This document shows positions 1-10,200 of a DNA stretch of 64,000 nucleotides, in pieces (the stretch's first letter is position 1; each line of letters starts with the position of its first letter). The notes beneath the pieces were generated by a model, which saw only the letters and a list, made by a program, of their open reading frames with translations, did no database searches and was not told the DNA's origin. The translations under genes were made by a program, and so were the position numbers. The stretch spans positions 33,735 through 97,734 of the forward strand of contig JAVKDP010000054.1 of the NCBI GenBank assembly GCA_040222185.1, read 5' to 3'. The DNA comes from JAVKDP01 sp040222185. GTDB lineage: Bacteria; Bacteroidota; Rhodothermia; Balneolales; Balneolaceae.

Positions 1-306
1 ACCCCCTATATGATCATAATGCAAGTGGCTTAGGAAAACATCTGTTATATCAAATTCATCAAGACCATGCTCTGCCAGATTATCTCGTATTACTTCTGGC
101 CCGGTATCTTCCCCGAACTCACCAATTCCGCAATCAAAAAGAATTTTCTTATCCACTGTGGAAATTAGAAATGGGTTGAGCGAAATCTTTAGCGACGCCT
201 TTGCGGGCTTGCCATCTCTCGGAATGCGGTTAAACTTTTTATCTAAACCGACAGAGAATGTACCCTCATAAAGTGCAGCGCAATAAGTCTTTTTAGGGTC
301 GCTCAC
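1..306 (-). CDS. MBL-fold metallohydrolase, partial (N-terminal part)
   Basis: Translating the minus strand from a GTG at 304-306 gives 102 codons open to the left edge. The protein ends at the window border with the motif HLHYDHIGG, the HxHxDH zinc-binding signature of the metallo-beta-lactamase fold. Upstream of it is an ILFDCG strand, also typical of the fold. The rest of the enzyme, including the later His and Asp ligands, lies outside the window, so the substrate cannot be named; lactonase-like and phosphodiesterase-like members both begin this way. The GTG lies inside the last codons of phoH, so the two genes overlap by 14 bases and are probably co-transcribed. No ATG fits better, so the start is chosen by frame and overlap only. 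Confidence 0.8.
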   Translation of the reverse strand, partial: MSDPKKTYCAALYEGTFSVGLDKKFNRIPRDGKPAKASLKISLNPFLISTVDKKILFDCGIGEFGEDTGPEVIRDNLAEHGLDEFDITDVFLSHLHYDHIGG

Positions 307-1294
307 GTTCTTCGGCTTCGTCAAATTTTTCGTAGGCGTTTATGATGTCTCGTACCAGTTTATGCCTTACAACGTCTTCTTCTCCAAGATATACAAAGTC
401 GATACCTTCAATACCTTTAAGGATTTTCTGTATCGATACCAGCCCAGATTGTTGTCTTCGGGGTAAATCTGTTTGAGTAATATCTCCTGTAATTATAGCA
501 CGGCTATTAAACCCTATTCTTGTAAGGAACATCTTCATTTGGGTGTTCGTAGCATTTTGCGCTTCATCAAGTATTACAAATGCATTATTTAATGTACGTC
601 CGCGCATATAGGCAAGAGGAGCAATCTCTATAACATTCTTTGATAGATAATGATCCAGTTTATCCTCATCAATCATATCTTCTAAAGCATCATAAAGGGG
701 ACGTAAGTATGGATCAATCTTCTCTTTTAAATCCCCTGGTAAGAATCCCAGATTTTCACCTGCTTCAACAGCGGGTCTCGCAAGTATGATTTTTTGAACT
801 CTTCTTTCTTTTAGTGCTTTTACAGCCAGGGCAACAGAAGTATAGGTTTTCCCTGTACCAGCAGGTCCAATAGCGAATACAATATCATGCTTAGCCGAGG
901 ACTTATAGATTTCTTTTTGACCCGGAGTTTTGGCAAGTACAGCTTGTCCTTTATGTGTATAAAGGATTAGTTCGCCGTTTCCAATATCTATAGGACTCTT
1001 CTTATACTTGAGTTCTCCTGTTTTGAGTGCAATAAGAGTATTCACATCGTCTTCGCCCACCGTTTTTTTCCGGCCTGCTACCTCTATCATACCCTCAATA
1101 ATCTCTTTAACAAGTGCAACTTCTTCACTTGGCCCTGTAATCTTTACCCGTTCACCCCTGGCATTAATTTTTGTCTCCGGGAAGGACTTATCCAGTAGAC
1201 GAAGGTTATGATCATGCAATCCAAAAACTGAAATCGGATCGATATCTTTAAGTTGGATAATTTGTTCTAAAAGTGTTCTAGCGTCTTCTATAAT
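293..1294 (-). CDS. phoH: PhoH family ATPase
   Basis: PhoH-type P-loop ATPase, a cytoplasmic family often linked to RNA metabolism. The Walker A motif GPAGTGKT, the following ARPAVEAGE and LGFLPGDL segments, and the Walker B motif FVILDEAQNAT are all present and well spaced. The first canonical start in this frame is a TTG at 1219, which gives 308 residues. However, the 25 codons upstream of it, to an ATT at 1292-1294, read as the usual beginning of this family (a segment like LKDIDPISVFG). The frame is open to a TAA at 1304-1306 and contains no ATG, GTG or TTG in that stretch. I therefore give the extended form with an ATT start; the alternative is 293..1219. Its 3' end overlaps the MBL-fold gene. 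It lies about 100 bases downstream of rpe and may share its transcript. Confidence 0.88.
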   Translation of the reverse strand: MIEDARTLLEQIIQLKDIDPISVFGLHDHNLRLLDKSFPETKINARGERVKITGPSEEVALVKEIIEGMIEVAGRKKTVGEDDVNTLIALKTGELKYKKSPIDIGNGELILYTHKGQAVLAKTPGQKEIYKSSAKHDIVFAIGPAGTGKTYTSVALAVKALKERRVQKIILARPAVEAGENLGFLPGDLKEKIDPYLRPLYDALEDMIDEDKLDHYLSKNVIEIAPLAYMRGRTLNNAFVILDEAQNATNTQMKMFLTRIGFNSRAIITGDITQTDLPRRQQSGLVSIQKILKGIEGIDFVYLGEEDVVRHKLVRDIINAYEKFDEAEERERP

Positions 1295-1390
1295 GCAGAT
1301 TATTTAAAATTAAAAGGAATGAGAAAAGGTAGTGATTCGAAATTTGTAAAACCAGAATCCAATTGATAAAGGCTTTTTTCGGCTTGTAGT

Positions 1391-2062
1391 TTAAGAAGTG
1401 ATTTTTCCCTGGAGCTCCTTAACTCTGCCCGGGATGTCTTTTGCACTAAAAACACTGCTTCCCGCAACCAGGATATCAGCGCCAGAATCAGCTACTTTTT
1501 GAATATTCTTAAGATTTACTCCTCCGTCAACCTGTATAAGAAAGCTGTACTCTCCTGTTTCCCGAATATCAGCCAGTTCCTGTAACCTCTCGTAACTACT
1601 TTCAATAAAGCTTTGCCCACCAAAACCCGGGTTTACACTCATTATTACAACCATATCAACGTATTCCAGAATAGGTTCTATAACATGAAGCGAAGTAGCT
1701 GGGTTAATTGCTACACCCGCCATAATACCATGGCTTTTTATTTTCTGAATAGAGCGATGGAGGTGAGGACATGTTTCGAAGTGAACTGAAATAAGATCCG
1801 CTCCAGCCTCAACAAAAGCGTCAGTATAGTTGTCAGGGTTCTCAATCATTAAATGCACATCAACAAAAGCATCAGGTGCAATTTTGTCAACATGCTTTAC
1901 AATTCCAGGCCCAAAACTGATGTTCGGAACAAAGTGGCCGTCCATAATATCACAATGAATCCAGCTAGCACCACCTTCTAAAGTGTCGATGATATTACTT
2001 TCGAGTTTACTAAAGTCTGCAGCTAGAATTGATGGTGCAACAATTGGGAGATTGAAATCCAT
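1391..2062 (-). CDS. rpe: ribulose-phosphate 3-epimerase
   Basis: Interconverts D-ribulose 5-phosphate and D-xylulose 5-phosphate in the pentose phosphate pathway (cytoplasm). The 223-residue length is normal for the family. It begins with the expected APSILAADF segment. HCDIMDGHFVPNISFG and VDVHLMIENP carry metal ligands and active-site residues. MSVNPGFGGQSF and the late QVDGGVN segment complete the phosphate-binding face of the TIM barrel. The ATG at 2060-2062 lies 3 bases after the stop of the PASTA gene, so the two are almost certainly co-transcribed. It is the last gene of the long run that starts at porU. Rpe next to a PASTA-domain gene recalls the prkC-rsgA-rpe order of Firmicutes, but no kinase is present here. 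Confidence 0.95.
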   Translation of the reverse strand: MDFNLPIVAPSILAADFSKLESNIIDTLEGGASWIHCDIMDGHFVPNISFGPGIVKHVDKIAPDAFVDVHLMIENPDNYTDAFVEAGADLISVHFETCPHLHRSIQKIKSHGIMAGVAINPATSLHVIEPILEYVDMVVIMSVNPGFGGQSFIESSYERLQELADIRETGEYSFLIQVDGGVNLKNIQKVADSGADILVAGSSVFSAKDIPGRVKELQGKITS

Positions 2063-2065
2063 TGA

Positions 2066-2902
2066 TTAGTTGTTTTGATTCGGCTTATCAAGCTGGTTAG
2101 GGCTTGGTGAGTTATTTCGGGTTGAATCTACGATAATAACTCCACTTTCGCTCTCTTCAGTTACCTCAAAACGTTCCGAAATCACTAGTGTCAGTGATTC
2201 ACCTTCAATAAGCTCTGTGACTTTAGGAGTAAAATCCAGAACGGTATTTGGAACAATATCTTTGGTAGGCTGGAAACGAATTTCTCCAACTCTCAGGCCT
2301 GCTTCACGAAGCTTTAGCTGTGCTTCTGGTAATCTTAATCCGATTATTTCCGGGATCTGAACAATTTTGTCGCCTAAACCATCACTAATTACCAGGTTAA
2401 TAGTAGCGCCTTTGTCTACTACAATACCTTCTGCTATTGATTGTCTTAGTACGGCATTTTTAAAACGTGAAGATTCATAGCTTATAGAACCCACTTCAAG
2501 ACCGTAGTTTTGCAACTGTATTTGAGCATTCCGCAATGAAAGGTTTACCACATTCGGAACTTCAACTTTAGGCTTCACAGCAGTATTTACCGTCAGGTAT
2601 ATTTTGCGATTTGGTTTAACAATTACTGATGAAGAGGGAGACTGATCAATAACATAGTTTGCAGGAAAGGCTGAGTTTGAGCGTCGATCCGCTACTTCAA
2701 ATCGTAATCCATAACTAGTGAGTAGCACTTCTGCCTCTTCAAGAGAAACCCGGGTTACATCTGGAACTGTAACCCCTTCATTGTAATTGGTATACATTGG
2801 CATCAAGAACGCATCAAATACATAAAGCGTTGCAGCGCCAACCAAAGCAATGGTGACTATACTTATATAAAAAAACTTGTTAGTAAGTAGTCGTTTTAAC
2901 AT
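2066..2902 (-). CDS. PASTA domain membrane protein
   Basis: A short N-terminal tail is followed by one membrane segment (about residues 10-35) and then three PASTA repeats (about 44-110, 114-177 and 182-246). Each begins with a V/I-P-(D/N/E)-(V/I) motif and contains a hydrophobic G-L. The tail is rich in Asn, Ser and Pro. PASTA domains bind peptidoglycan fragments or beta-lactams in other proteins, so a cell-wall-facing sensor or scaffold role is inferred. There is no kinase or transpeptidase domain, unlike PrkC or PBP2x. I chose the ATG at 2900-2902; a TTG two codons upstream would add two residues. It sits 3 bases before rpe and about 30 bases after the DUF5683 gene. Confidence 0.85.
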   Translation of the reverse strand: MLKRLLTNKFFYISIVTIALVGAATLYVFDAFLMPMYTNYNEGVTVPDVTRVSLEEAEVLLTSYGLRFEVADRRSNSAFPANYVIDQSPSSSVIVKPNRKIYLTVNTAVKPKVEVPNVVNLSLRNAQIQLQNYGLEVGSISYESSRFKNAVLRQSIAEGIVVDKGATINLVISDGLGDKIVQIPEIIGLRLPEAQLKLREAGLRVGEIRFQPTKDIVPNTVLDFTPKVTELIEGESLTLVISERFEVTEESESGVIIVDSTRNNSPSPNQLDKPNQNN

Positions 2903-2930
2903 GTCCAATAATACGAGTTGATGAAGGATG

Positions 2931-3890
2931 TTAAAAGTGCAAGGTCAGAGAAAATGAATCGGGTCTTAAAACATTTGCACTCGGTTCAAGCCGGGCATTT
3001 TTGAGTTTTACTGTAAAGAATGCATCAAAAGCCGACACTACATGGTTTACCATCACAAGTTTAATGATGTTCCCGGCATTTCTATAGTTGCTATTAAACT
3101 CTTCAGCTCGGTCTCTGCCCTCAATAAAATTCGCTGTAATCATACTATTGTCCCAGGAATAAAGATATACATGAGCCGGATCTGAAATCCTATCCAGGTG
3201 GAAATCCTGCCAGCCGGGTTGGAATTGATAATACTTACTCATCAGCTCATAGTATTGCTGAGAGCCATAATCCTGAACTTCATGGGAAAAGAAGCTGGCT
3301 TGGCTGCCATTTGAGTAAATGAATGGAGTTTGTCTTTCAACAGCCCGTATTGTTGAGATGTTTACTTTATTCCAGTCATTTGTTGTATTTGTAAAGTCAG
3401 GCTCTAACCCCGCAATTTGACCAGCCAAAGTCTCATATCCATTTGATAACCCGTTTGCCTCAGAATAATCCACCAACCATTGTGCGTATGCTACAACACT
3501 CCAGTTTTTATTGGCAAAGCGTTCGTAAGAGCGTTCATTACGCCTGGCTATATTATTCTGGCTTATATAATAAGCTACACTTGCCAGGTCAGTAAGAAAA
3601 TAAACTGCTGCCCGTCCCCATTTCCCATTTAACGCCTGCCCTGATCCGGGAATAAGTGCTGAAGCGACAAATGCTGCACCGGGTTTTGTTTTGGGAAGGT
3701 CAAATAATGAGGTTGAAGTACCCTCAGCAGGTTCAAATCTAAAGTCTTGAATGGAAAGAGTAGGAGAGACGTTAATTGGTTCATCAATTTTTAGAATAGA
3801 ACCTGTTAAAGAATGCTGATAGGGCTGTGCCTTAAGAATGTGGGCAGTTCCCAGAAAAACTAAAACTATGATGCAGGTCAGTTTTCTCAT
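2931..3890 (-). CDS. DUF5683-like envelope protein
   Basis: Protein of 319 residues with an N-terminal signal peptide (hydrophobic core at about residues 5-18, ending near LKAQ). The segment SALIPGSGQALNGKWGRAAVYF (about 77-100) is the recognisable core of the DUF5683 family, found in Bacteroidota envelope proteins of unknown function. One or two hydrophobic helices follow, and a later stretch near residue 270 (VMVNHVVSAFDAFF) resembles the second conserved helix of the family. Its ATG overlaps the stop of the upstream 1123-residue gene by 4 bases (ATGA), so translation is probably coupled. The function is unknown; position in the porU run suggests an envelope-assembly role. Confidence 0.7.
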   Translation of the reverse strand: MRKLTCIIVLVFLGTAHILKAQPYQHSLTGSILKIDEPINVSPTLSIQDFRFEPAEGTSTSLFDLPKTKPGAAFVASALIPGSGQALNGKWGRAAVYFLTDLASVAYYISQNNIARRNERSYERFANKNWSVVAYAQWLVDYSEANGLSNGYETLAGQIAGLEPDFTNTTNDWNKVNISTIRAVERQTPFIYSNGSQASFFSHEVQDYGSQQYYELMSKYYQFQPGWQDFHLDRISDPAHVYLYSWDNSMITANFIEGRDRAEEFNSNYRNAGNIIKLVMVNHVVSAFDAFFTVKLKNARLEPSANVLRPDSFSLTLHF

Positions 3891-6800
3891 AACAATTCAA
3901 AATCAAAGGTTAAGCCAAAATGGAAAAGTATTTCTCGCCCATAAGTAACGCGGTTACTTTGAGTATCTGTTACAAAATCTTCAGGAAGTGTAAGCGTAAA
4001 CTTGTCAAATCCATAAGCTGCGCTTACAAAAAACTTTAAAGGGAACAAATAATAACCATTAGTTGCCAGCCTCAATTCAGCTCCAATACCACTCTTGATT
4101 TTGTTTCCAATATCTAATCTATCACTAGATGAACCACTACTTCCCGGGTACCAACCATTACCAGCTTCAAAAAAGAACCGCGCGTATAGCTTATCGAAAG
4201 AATATGGTCCAATTTGTTTATTCATATTCTTAAATATTGGAGTGAACCAGCTTAAACTTGTAAATGCAGTGGTATTTCCTCCAAGAGCAAAAAACGGGTA
4301 GCTCCTCATTCCTAAGAAACCGCCGATATAGTCTGTATAGAACGAATCATTTGGGGTGTTGAAATAGCTAAATCCTCGAGCACGGGCCTGAAATGCTTGT
4401 GAACCAAAGGTTCTAAAGCCGTAACGTATGTGAAATTCGGTTGAATGGTTCTTTGAGGTTTTAAATATTGGAACCAGCGAGCCGTCTTTGATCTCATATT
4501 CTTCCAAAAGTTTCGAGGGTTGGTATTGGTATCTCAAATACCCTTTTAATCCAATTGGAGCGATATCAGCGTCTTCAGAATATTCATAGAAATTGAAGGT
4601 ATAAGCAGCAGAAAGGGTGGTTCCTTTGAAGTACTCAGATGATGAACCGGAAATAAGAGCATCTAATTCTCTGGAGAAGAAATTGTCAGTGGTAATTCTA
4701 TAAGGTGTATACCCGATGCCTAGTTCAAGTAGACTTCTTCTGCTTAGTTTACTTCGTAGAAAGAAGTCTGCTTGCCAAATCTCATACCCGATATTAACAT
4801 TAGTGGTATCTGGAGCACATGAGGTACATGGAAACTCCTCAATAGAAAGGCCATCATCCACGTTTCTGTGCAAGTTATAAATTTCGATGGCAACAGTTGG
4901 TGACCAGCTTCTTTTAATAAAAGGAAGTCCACGATATTCAGCGGTGAGGAATACGTCTCTATCAAGCTTGGAAATTCTGTCTGGTTTAAAGAACTCCCCG
5001 ATACTTTCAGCAGGCCGGGATGCTACTCCCAGCATCATACCTCCAAAAATTGATAGTCTGTCCAACATATCTCGTGATGCAAAATATACACCTGGCTTCA
5101 TATCACGGAGAAGATTCCCACCAAATTTTCCAAACTTTCCATCTCTGATCAATGCACCATTTCTTCCGTTTTTCTGGGTATAGTTATCAAATCTAAGAAC
5201 AGGGAAGAATGAAAAGCTGGTAAAAGTATCTTCATATGAGCGGTAAGTCCTGATATCGGATTCACCTCTTGTTTCCAATTCAAAAGTGTAGCTACCAGTA
5301 TCTGCTATGGCTATTTCGTTTAAGGAAAATTCATCAATGTCCTTGTCATCAAAAGTATTTAAGTATTCGATACCGGAGTCGTTATCAACGGGGTATGAGA
5401 ATTCAGGAATTTGTGGATTATAATATCCAAAGTCAGAACCAGCTGACCTTCTGCTTATCGTTTTGATTTTGTAACCATCGGCTTCATATTCAGAAAAATA
5501 GAGTCCTGAGTTGGTTACAGAAGGCATGAAAGCACCACCAAGCGTACTGGTAACTTTATCTAATTGGTCATCATTTAAGTCCTTTCTATAAATATTGAAT
5601 ATTCCATCTATATCGGCAGAAAAGTAGATAGATTTACCATCCGGGCTAATTACAGGGTCGCGATAATCAGTGTACTGATCTTCAAGTACCGGAGTAATAT
5701 TCCTGGAATCGAGGTTCAGGGAATAAATATTGCGGTTCCAATAATCAGCAATGGAAAAATAAATGGTTTTACCATCAGGATGCCATGCAGGTGTGAAAAC
5801 AGTTTCAGCATCATGGAAATCAGTAAGCTTTGTGATTTCTTCGGGGGCATCAGGATCTAGCAACACCAGGTTTTGTGTTCCTTTTAGATACTGAATGGCC
5901 ACAATACTCGAACCATCCGGGCTCCAGTTTGGTGATTCGATTCGCGCACTTTTAGTTAATTGAGTAGATTTTGAAGTCTCAATATCGAATAGAAACAGGT
6001 CTCTGTAAAACTCGCCATACTTGTTCTTCTTATTCACAGCGTAGATTATTTTACTACCATCGGGTGAGAATGAGTAAGAAGTGCTTAAGAAAGGGATCGT
6101 AGGCTTTAAAGCATCTGCATGATTGTGATGTGTTTCGAAACTTCGATCATCAACTTGTGCTATTTCAGTTTCGATGCCATCTTTTTTGATATAAAGAGAA
6201 AGGAGGGAGTAATCACGGCCTTTGTTGGAGAGGTATGCTACAGAGCTTCCATCAGGCGATCTTTTTGGAAAGAAATTAAAGAAACCATTAGGCTCAATAT
6301 ATTCTGAATCTGTTGTTTCCAAATTAGCTACTGCTTCAGTATAAAATTCTTTTCTTTCCAGGATCCAGTTTTCAAAAACAGTATTACCATCAATACCCGT
6401 AGCCATCTCGATAGCTGTTTCAACATCATATACTCCTTTTTCTCCTAAAGAAATGGAGATTTCACGAAGCACATCTTCACCAAATGTTTGTACCAGGTAA
6501 ATTACGAATGCATAACCTTGATTATATACTGTTTCTCTTTCAAGGCTGGTTTTGGAAGAAAAGGTTCCCATTTCAGCCAGGGAGAAATAAGTGTCAGAAA
6601 GAATCCTTGTTCTAAGGATCATATCACGATGGCTATCCCAGGTATCATATTGTAAACCTGTACGTTGAAACTGTGCTGTTCCTTCAGCAAGCCATGCAGG
6701 GATATTTATTGACGCAAAAGGGAGAGAGATAATCCCGTTTGGAAATCCGTAGAGAACATCTGGCCTTCGAACTTTTTCATAAGACAACCATTGGAAATAT

Positions 6801-7258
6801 AAAACAGGTAGATTTCTTTTCCGTTTCATAGCTACCTGAATCTGTACAATATGTGTGAACTCATGAGAAATAACATTTCTCATCCAGTTGTGTGAACCCC
6901 TTAAAGGAGTGTCGAGGGACGGGAGCCAGATATCAATTTTATTGTCGAAGAAATAAGCCGCACCATTTGAGTAGTCTTCACGATCTTTGAGTACTATGCT
7001 TACTTTTTCATCTGGCTCATGTTGATATAAGTCTGTGATAGGCCCGTAAATTTCTTCCGAAATCCTTGAAACAACCTGCGCTGACCTGCTATTTCCTTCC
7101 TGGAAGTGAACGATAAAATGATCACTTTCAATAGAGTACCATTTCAGATGATTTTGAGGATAATCATAATACTCCGGGTTAGTTTGACCGTAAAGGAACC
7201 CAGGGGCTAAAACCAATACAAGAAGGAGGGTGAGATATGTAAATGGAGTTTTAATCAA
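3887..7258 (-). CDS. gluzincin-type peptidase with TolB-like beta-propeller and outer-membrane beta-barrel
   Basis: Very large protein (1123 residues) with a signal peptide (about 1-24). An N-terminal metalloprotease-like domain carries HEFTH at residues 132-136 and WLAEG with Glu at 192, the HExxH-E pattern of gluzincins. From about 325 to 620 there are repeated PDGxxIxY/F motifs (for example SPDGSKIIYA, SPDGSSIVAI, SPDGKSIYFS), which mark a TolB/PD40-type beta-propeller. The C-terminal 400 residues are rich in alternating aromatic strands and end in FHFGLTFDFELL, typical of an outer-membrane beta-barrel of the surface-antigen type. The start is a TTG with a good Shine-Dalgarno (GGAG, 7 bases upstream). 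It overlaps the stop of the preceding gene by 4 bases, and no ATG exists near the signal peptide. A membrane-anchored protease or chaperone facing the cell surface is inferred. Confidence 0.8.
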   Translation of the reverse strand: MIKTPFTYLTLLLVLVLAPGFLYGQTNPEYYDYPQNHLKWYSIESDHFIVHFQEGNSRSAQVVSRISEEIYGPITDLYQHEPDEKVSIVLKDREDYSNGAAYFFDNKIDIWLPSLDTPLRGSHNWMRNVISHEFTHIVQIQVAMKRKRNLPVLYFQWLSYEKVRRPDVLYGFPNGIISLPFASINIPAWLAEGTAQFQRTGLQYDTWDSHRDMILRTRILSDTYFSLAEMGTFSSKTSLERETVYNQGYAFVIYLVQTFGEDVLREISISLGEKGVYDVETAIEMATGIDGNTVFENWILERKEFYTEAVANLETTDSEYIEPNGFFNFFPKRSPDGSSVAYLSNKGRDYSLLSLYIKKDGIETEIAQVDDRSFETHHNHADALKPTIPFLSTSYSFSPDGSKIIYAVNKKNKYGEFYRDLFLFDIETSKSTQLTKSARIESPNWSPDGSSIVAIQYLKGTQNLVLLDPDAPEEITKLTDFHDAETVFTPAWHPDGKTIYFSIADYWNRNIYSLNLDSRNITPVLEDQYTDYRDPVISPDGKSIYFSADIDGIFNIYRKDLNDDQLDKVTSTLGGAFMPSVTNSGLYFSEYEADGYKIKTISRRSAGSDFGYYNPQIPEFSYPVDNDSGIEYLNTFDDKDIDEFSLNEIAIADTGSYTFELETRGESDIRTYRSYEDTFTSFSFFPVLRFDNYTQKNGRNGALIRDGKFGKFGGNLLRDMKPGVYFASRDMLDRLSIFGGMMLGVASRPAESIGEFFKPDRISKLDRDVFLTAEYRGLPFIKRSWSPTVAIEIYNLHRNVDDGLSIEEFPCTSCAPDTTNVNIGYEIWQADFFLRSKLSRRSLLELGIGYTPYRITTDNFFSRELDALISGSSSEYFKGTTLSAAYTFNFYEYSEDADIAPIGLKGYLRYQYQPSKLLEEYEIKDGSLVPIFKTSKNHSTEFHIRYGFRTFGSQAFQARARGFSYFNTPNDSFYTDYIGGFLGMRSYPFFALGGNTTAFTSLSWFTPIFKNMNKQIGPYSFDKLYARFFFEAGNGWYPGSSGSSSDRLDIGNKIKSGIGAELRLATNGYYLFPLKFFVSAAYGFDKFTLTLPEDFVTDTQSNRVTYGREILFHFGLTFDFELL

Positions 7259-10200
7259 TGAGTTACTCCGATTTTAATAAGTTTGGATTCAGATTTCCCC
7301 TCAACGGTTGCTTTTATCATAGCAAAATAAGCTCCGCTTGCCCAATCCCTTGTTGTAACCTGTATTTCTTCAGCTGTTCCTCCATTGGCTTGAACGGTTT
7401 GTTCAAATACAATTCTTCCTGAGTAGTCTATGATAGTAACCTCAACAGTGCCTCCAGGTGCTTCAACCTCATAGCGAATATTGGTTAGCGCATTAGCTGG
7501 GTTTGGCCAGTTATAAGTTTCATTCTCGTTTAAAACCGAAAACTCAACCGGGTTTGAGTTTGAAAGCTGGATGTCACCGGAAACTTTATTGAATGGGTTG
7601 CTCCCATATCGGCTTGGCCATTGGGAAGATGTGAAATTGTTGAGTTTCCATGCCTTTAAGTCTCCCGTATGACTCACAGCATATAATACATCCCCATAGA
7701 AAGAGGGGTGAATAGGTTGAGTAGTTTTATTTGCTGCGTTACCAACATAGAGAGGAAATCCTGAGATTAAATTTCCGGTTGTCTCATAGGCAAAGATATT
7801 TACTGAATAGTCATCTTGCCCAATCACGATAATATCCTGGATGTTATCTCCGGTTATATCAGCAATTAAGGGAGTGCCAATAAACTGAATATCATCGGGT
7901 GCATGAATAGGCATGTTATCGAGCAATGCTCCGGTTCTATTATATCCCTCAATAGAGCTTTCGGTTTTGTTAATTCGATAGATATAAGCCTCATCTACAA
8001 TTGCAGGCCATTCTGCATTTTCTTCAGAGAATATAGTAGTGAATGGATCGTCATTCGAAGGGTCTACCAAAATAAACTCACTGTCTCCAAAAATATAGTA
8101 CAGTGCAGAGCTATTCGTTTTGATCAGTCCCCCAAACGTTCTATTGTTTGAATTTATACTATAATTTGAAATCGATTCACCAGTAAAATTAGCTGTGTTC
8201 CCTGAGATTCCTATAATGTTACTATTTACCATCTCGGATCGGAAGTCAAAAGATGAATTAGTTACAACTTCTGAGCCATCAGATATAAGTATTGAGGTAT
8301 TTGCAAAATCCAGATGTAAACTGTCTCCAGTACTTGAAGTCAAAAAAGACTTATTGGCCGGTGCCGTAACGTCCCATACTTTCACAGTATCGCCCATGGC
8401 ATCAAAATCGAATGAGTTTAGATCTACTTCTGGTGGATTTTGAGAGCTTAGTGATGGATTTGACCCAAGTATAAACAGATCCCCTAAAAGAGGTTGTTGA
8501 GAGCTTGTAGTGCTAAATGTTATCGCTTCAGCTAGCTCGGGATTTTTGTGATCAAAAATATACACATTACCTGACCCTGGGATCACGAGTAGGGTATCAG
8601 ATGTGTTTTCCTTAAAACCTATTGATAAGGGATAGAGGTCCCAGTATTCATTTTGAGGAGTATTGAGATCGGGGAGATCTGTAATCAATGAAAAAAGAGG
8701 TTCAAAACCGAAATCGGCTGAAGATACAGATCGGATTTTAAATGAGGCAGTTGGCAGATTTTCAGAGAAATCATACAACTCAAAAAAGGACTTTGCCCCT
8801 GAATTGCTATTTGTATTAGGGAAAGAACCTGGTCCAAAAATGTTATCAGGATTTAAATCAATGCTTCCGGTAGCAGTAATTACCCTGTAATTATTGCCAG
8901 CCCACCAAAAGTCGAACGCAAAACCAAAACTGGGACTATTATCCAGCAGACCAGGATCACGGCCTATATCCTGTGCTCCATCTGCTTCTTCAAGATCAAT
9001 GCCTTTACGATTTTCATTTGTATTAACAGCAGGTAGGGAGTTTCCCAACTCTTCCTGTATAAGGGCTTCATCAATATGCCAAACTAAAATTCCTCCATTC
9101 AGAAAGCGGTCATCATCGGTGCCTTCTTCTTCATCCAATCCAATATCAAGACCGCCAGGAAGGCTCCAGTCAAAATTATCAACATCAATGATAGTTCCTG
9201 CCTCAAGCAGCGTATCAAAACCAGCAAGCTGGAATACAAAATCCTCGTCATTATTAGTAAAAACCTGCTGAACCTCCGTTCCGTCAGATTTTCTTGTAGT
9301 TATAGTTACACCATCATTTTCAGGATCGCGATGACGGTTTTCAATAAGAAAATATTCAGAAGACGAAAGCGAATATTTGGCAATACTGTTTGGCTGATTA
9401 AGTGATGTAGCTGGAAGAAGGATATCTCCACTAGTTTGCTCTGTAATCTCGAATGGAGTCTCCCATCCTAAGAAAACTTTTTCCCAGGCCGAGGGTTCTG
9501 GTGGGAGTAACCCGTTATAAGCAAAGAAACCAGCGCCGTCCATTAATCCAAAACGACCAATGGCTGGTTCGCCCGTCTCTACATTGAACAAATCAGGCAA
9601 TCCCAGGTGACTTCCAATAGACGCAGTTAGTAATCCATTGATAGAAAGAGGGAATACGATTTCGTTTTCCTGGATATCTTCTCCTCGTCTGGACTCTGTT
9701 CGCGGTATAATCATTGAGTTGGTAACTCTGAATGTTCCGCCATTGATGTCGAACCCATCAAAGGCAGGGTTGTTAAGCAGTTCCTGTAAATCTGATTTTT
9801 TAAGATAAAGTGAAGGAATGTCGAAAGGGGTTATATCGAGGCTGGTACCCGTAAGCTCAACATCTCGCCCAATACCCGCGTGAAAAATTACGAAAGCAGT
9901 GTTTTCCGGGTCTAATCCAGTAGCATCAAAACCACCGGCATCTTCAACAGCCTGCCAGGAATCCTGGATTAAAGCAGCAATTTTTTCCAGTGTAAAAGTT
10001 TCTCCAATTGGAGAGTACTCTTCCATTTTTTTATCCAGTTGATAAACATTAGGAAGAACCTGGTAATTTATATTGAGTTGAGAATCGGAAGAGCGGGAAT
10101 AGTAATTCTTCGTAAACTCCAGGTGCGCTTCAAAATAGTCTCTGTTATGCGGAAGTGGATCTACTCTTGTGTTTTCCTCACGAAGCAAATATGGCAAACC

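Noticed and set aside
8894..9271. 125-codon plus-strand frame opposite the M6-like gene
   Set aside because: It is the antisense shadow of a well-supported gene and has Ser/Pro/Arg-rich low-complexity content with no family pattern.
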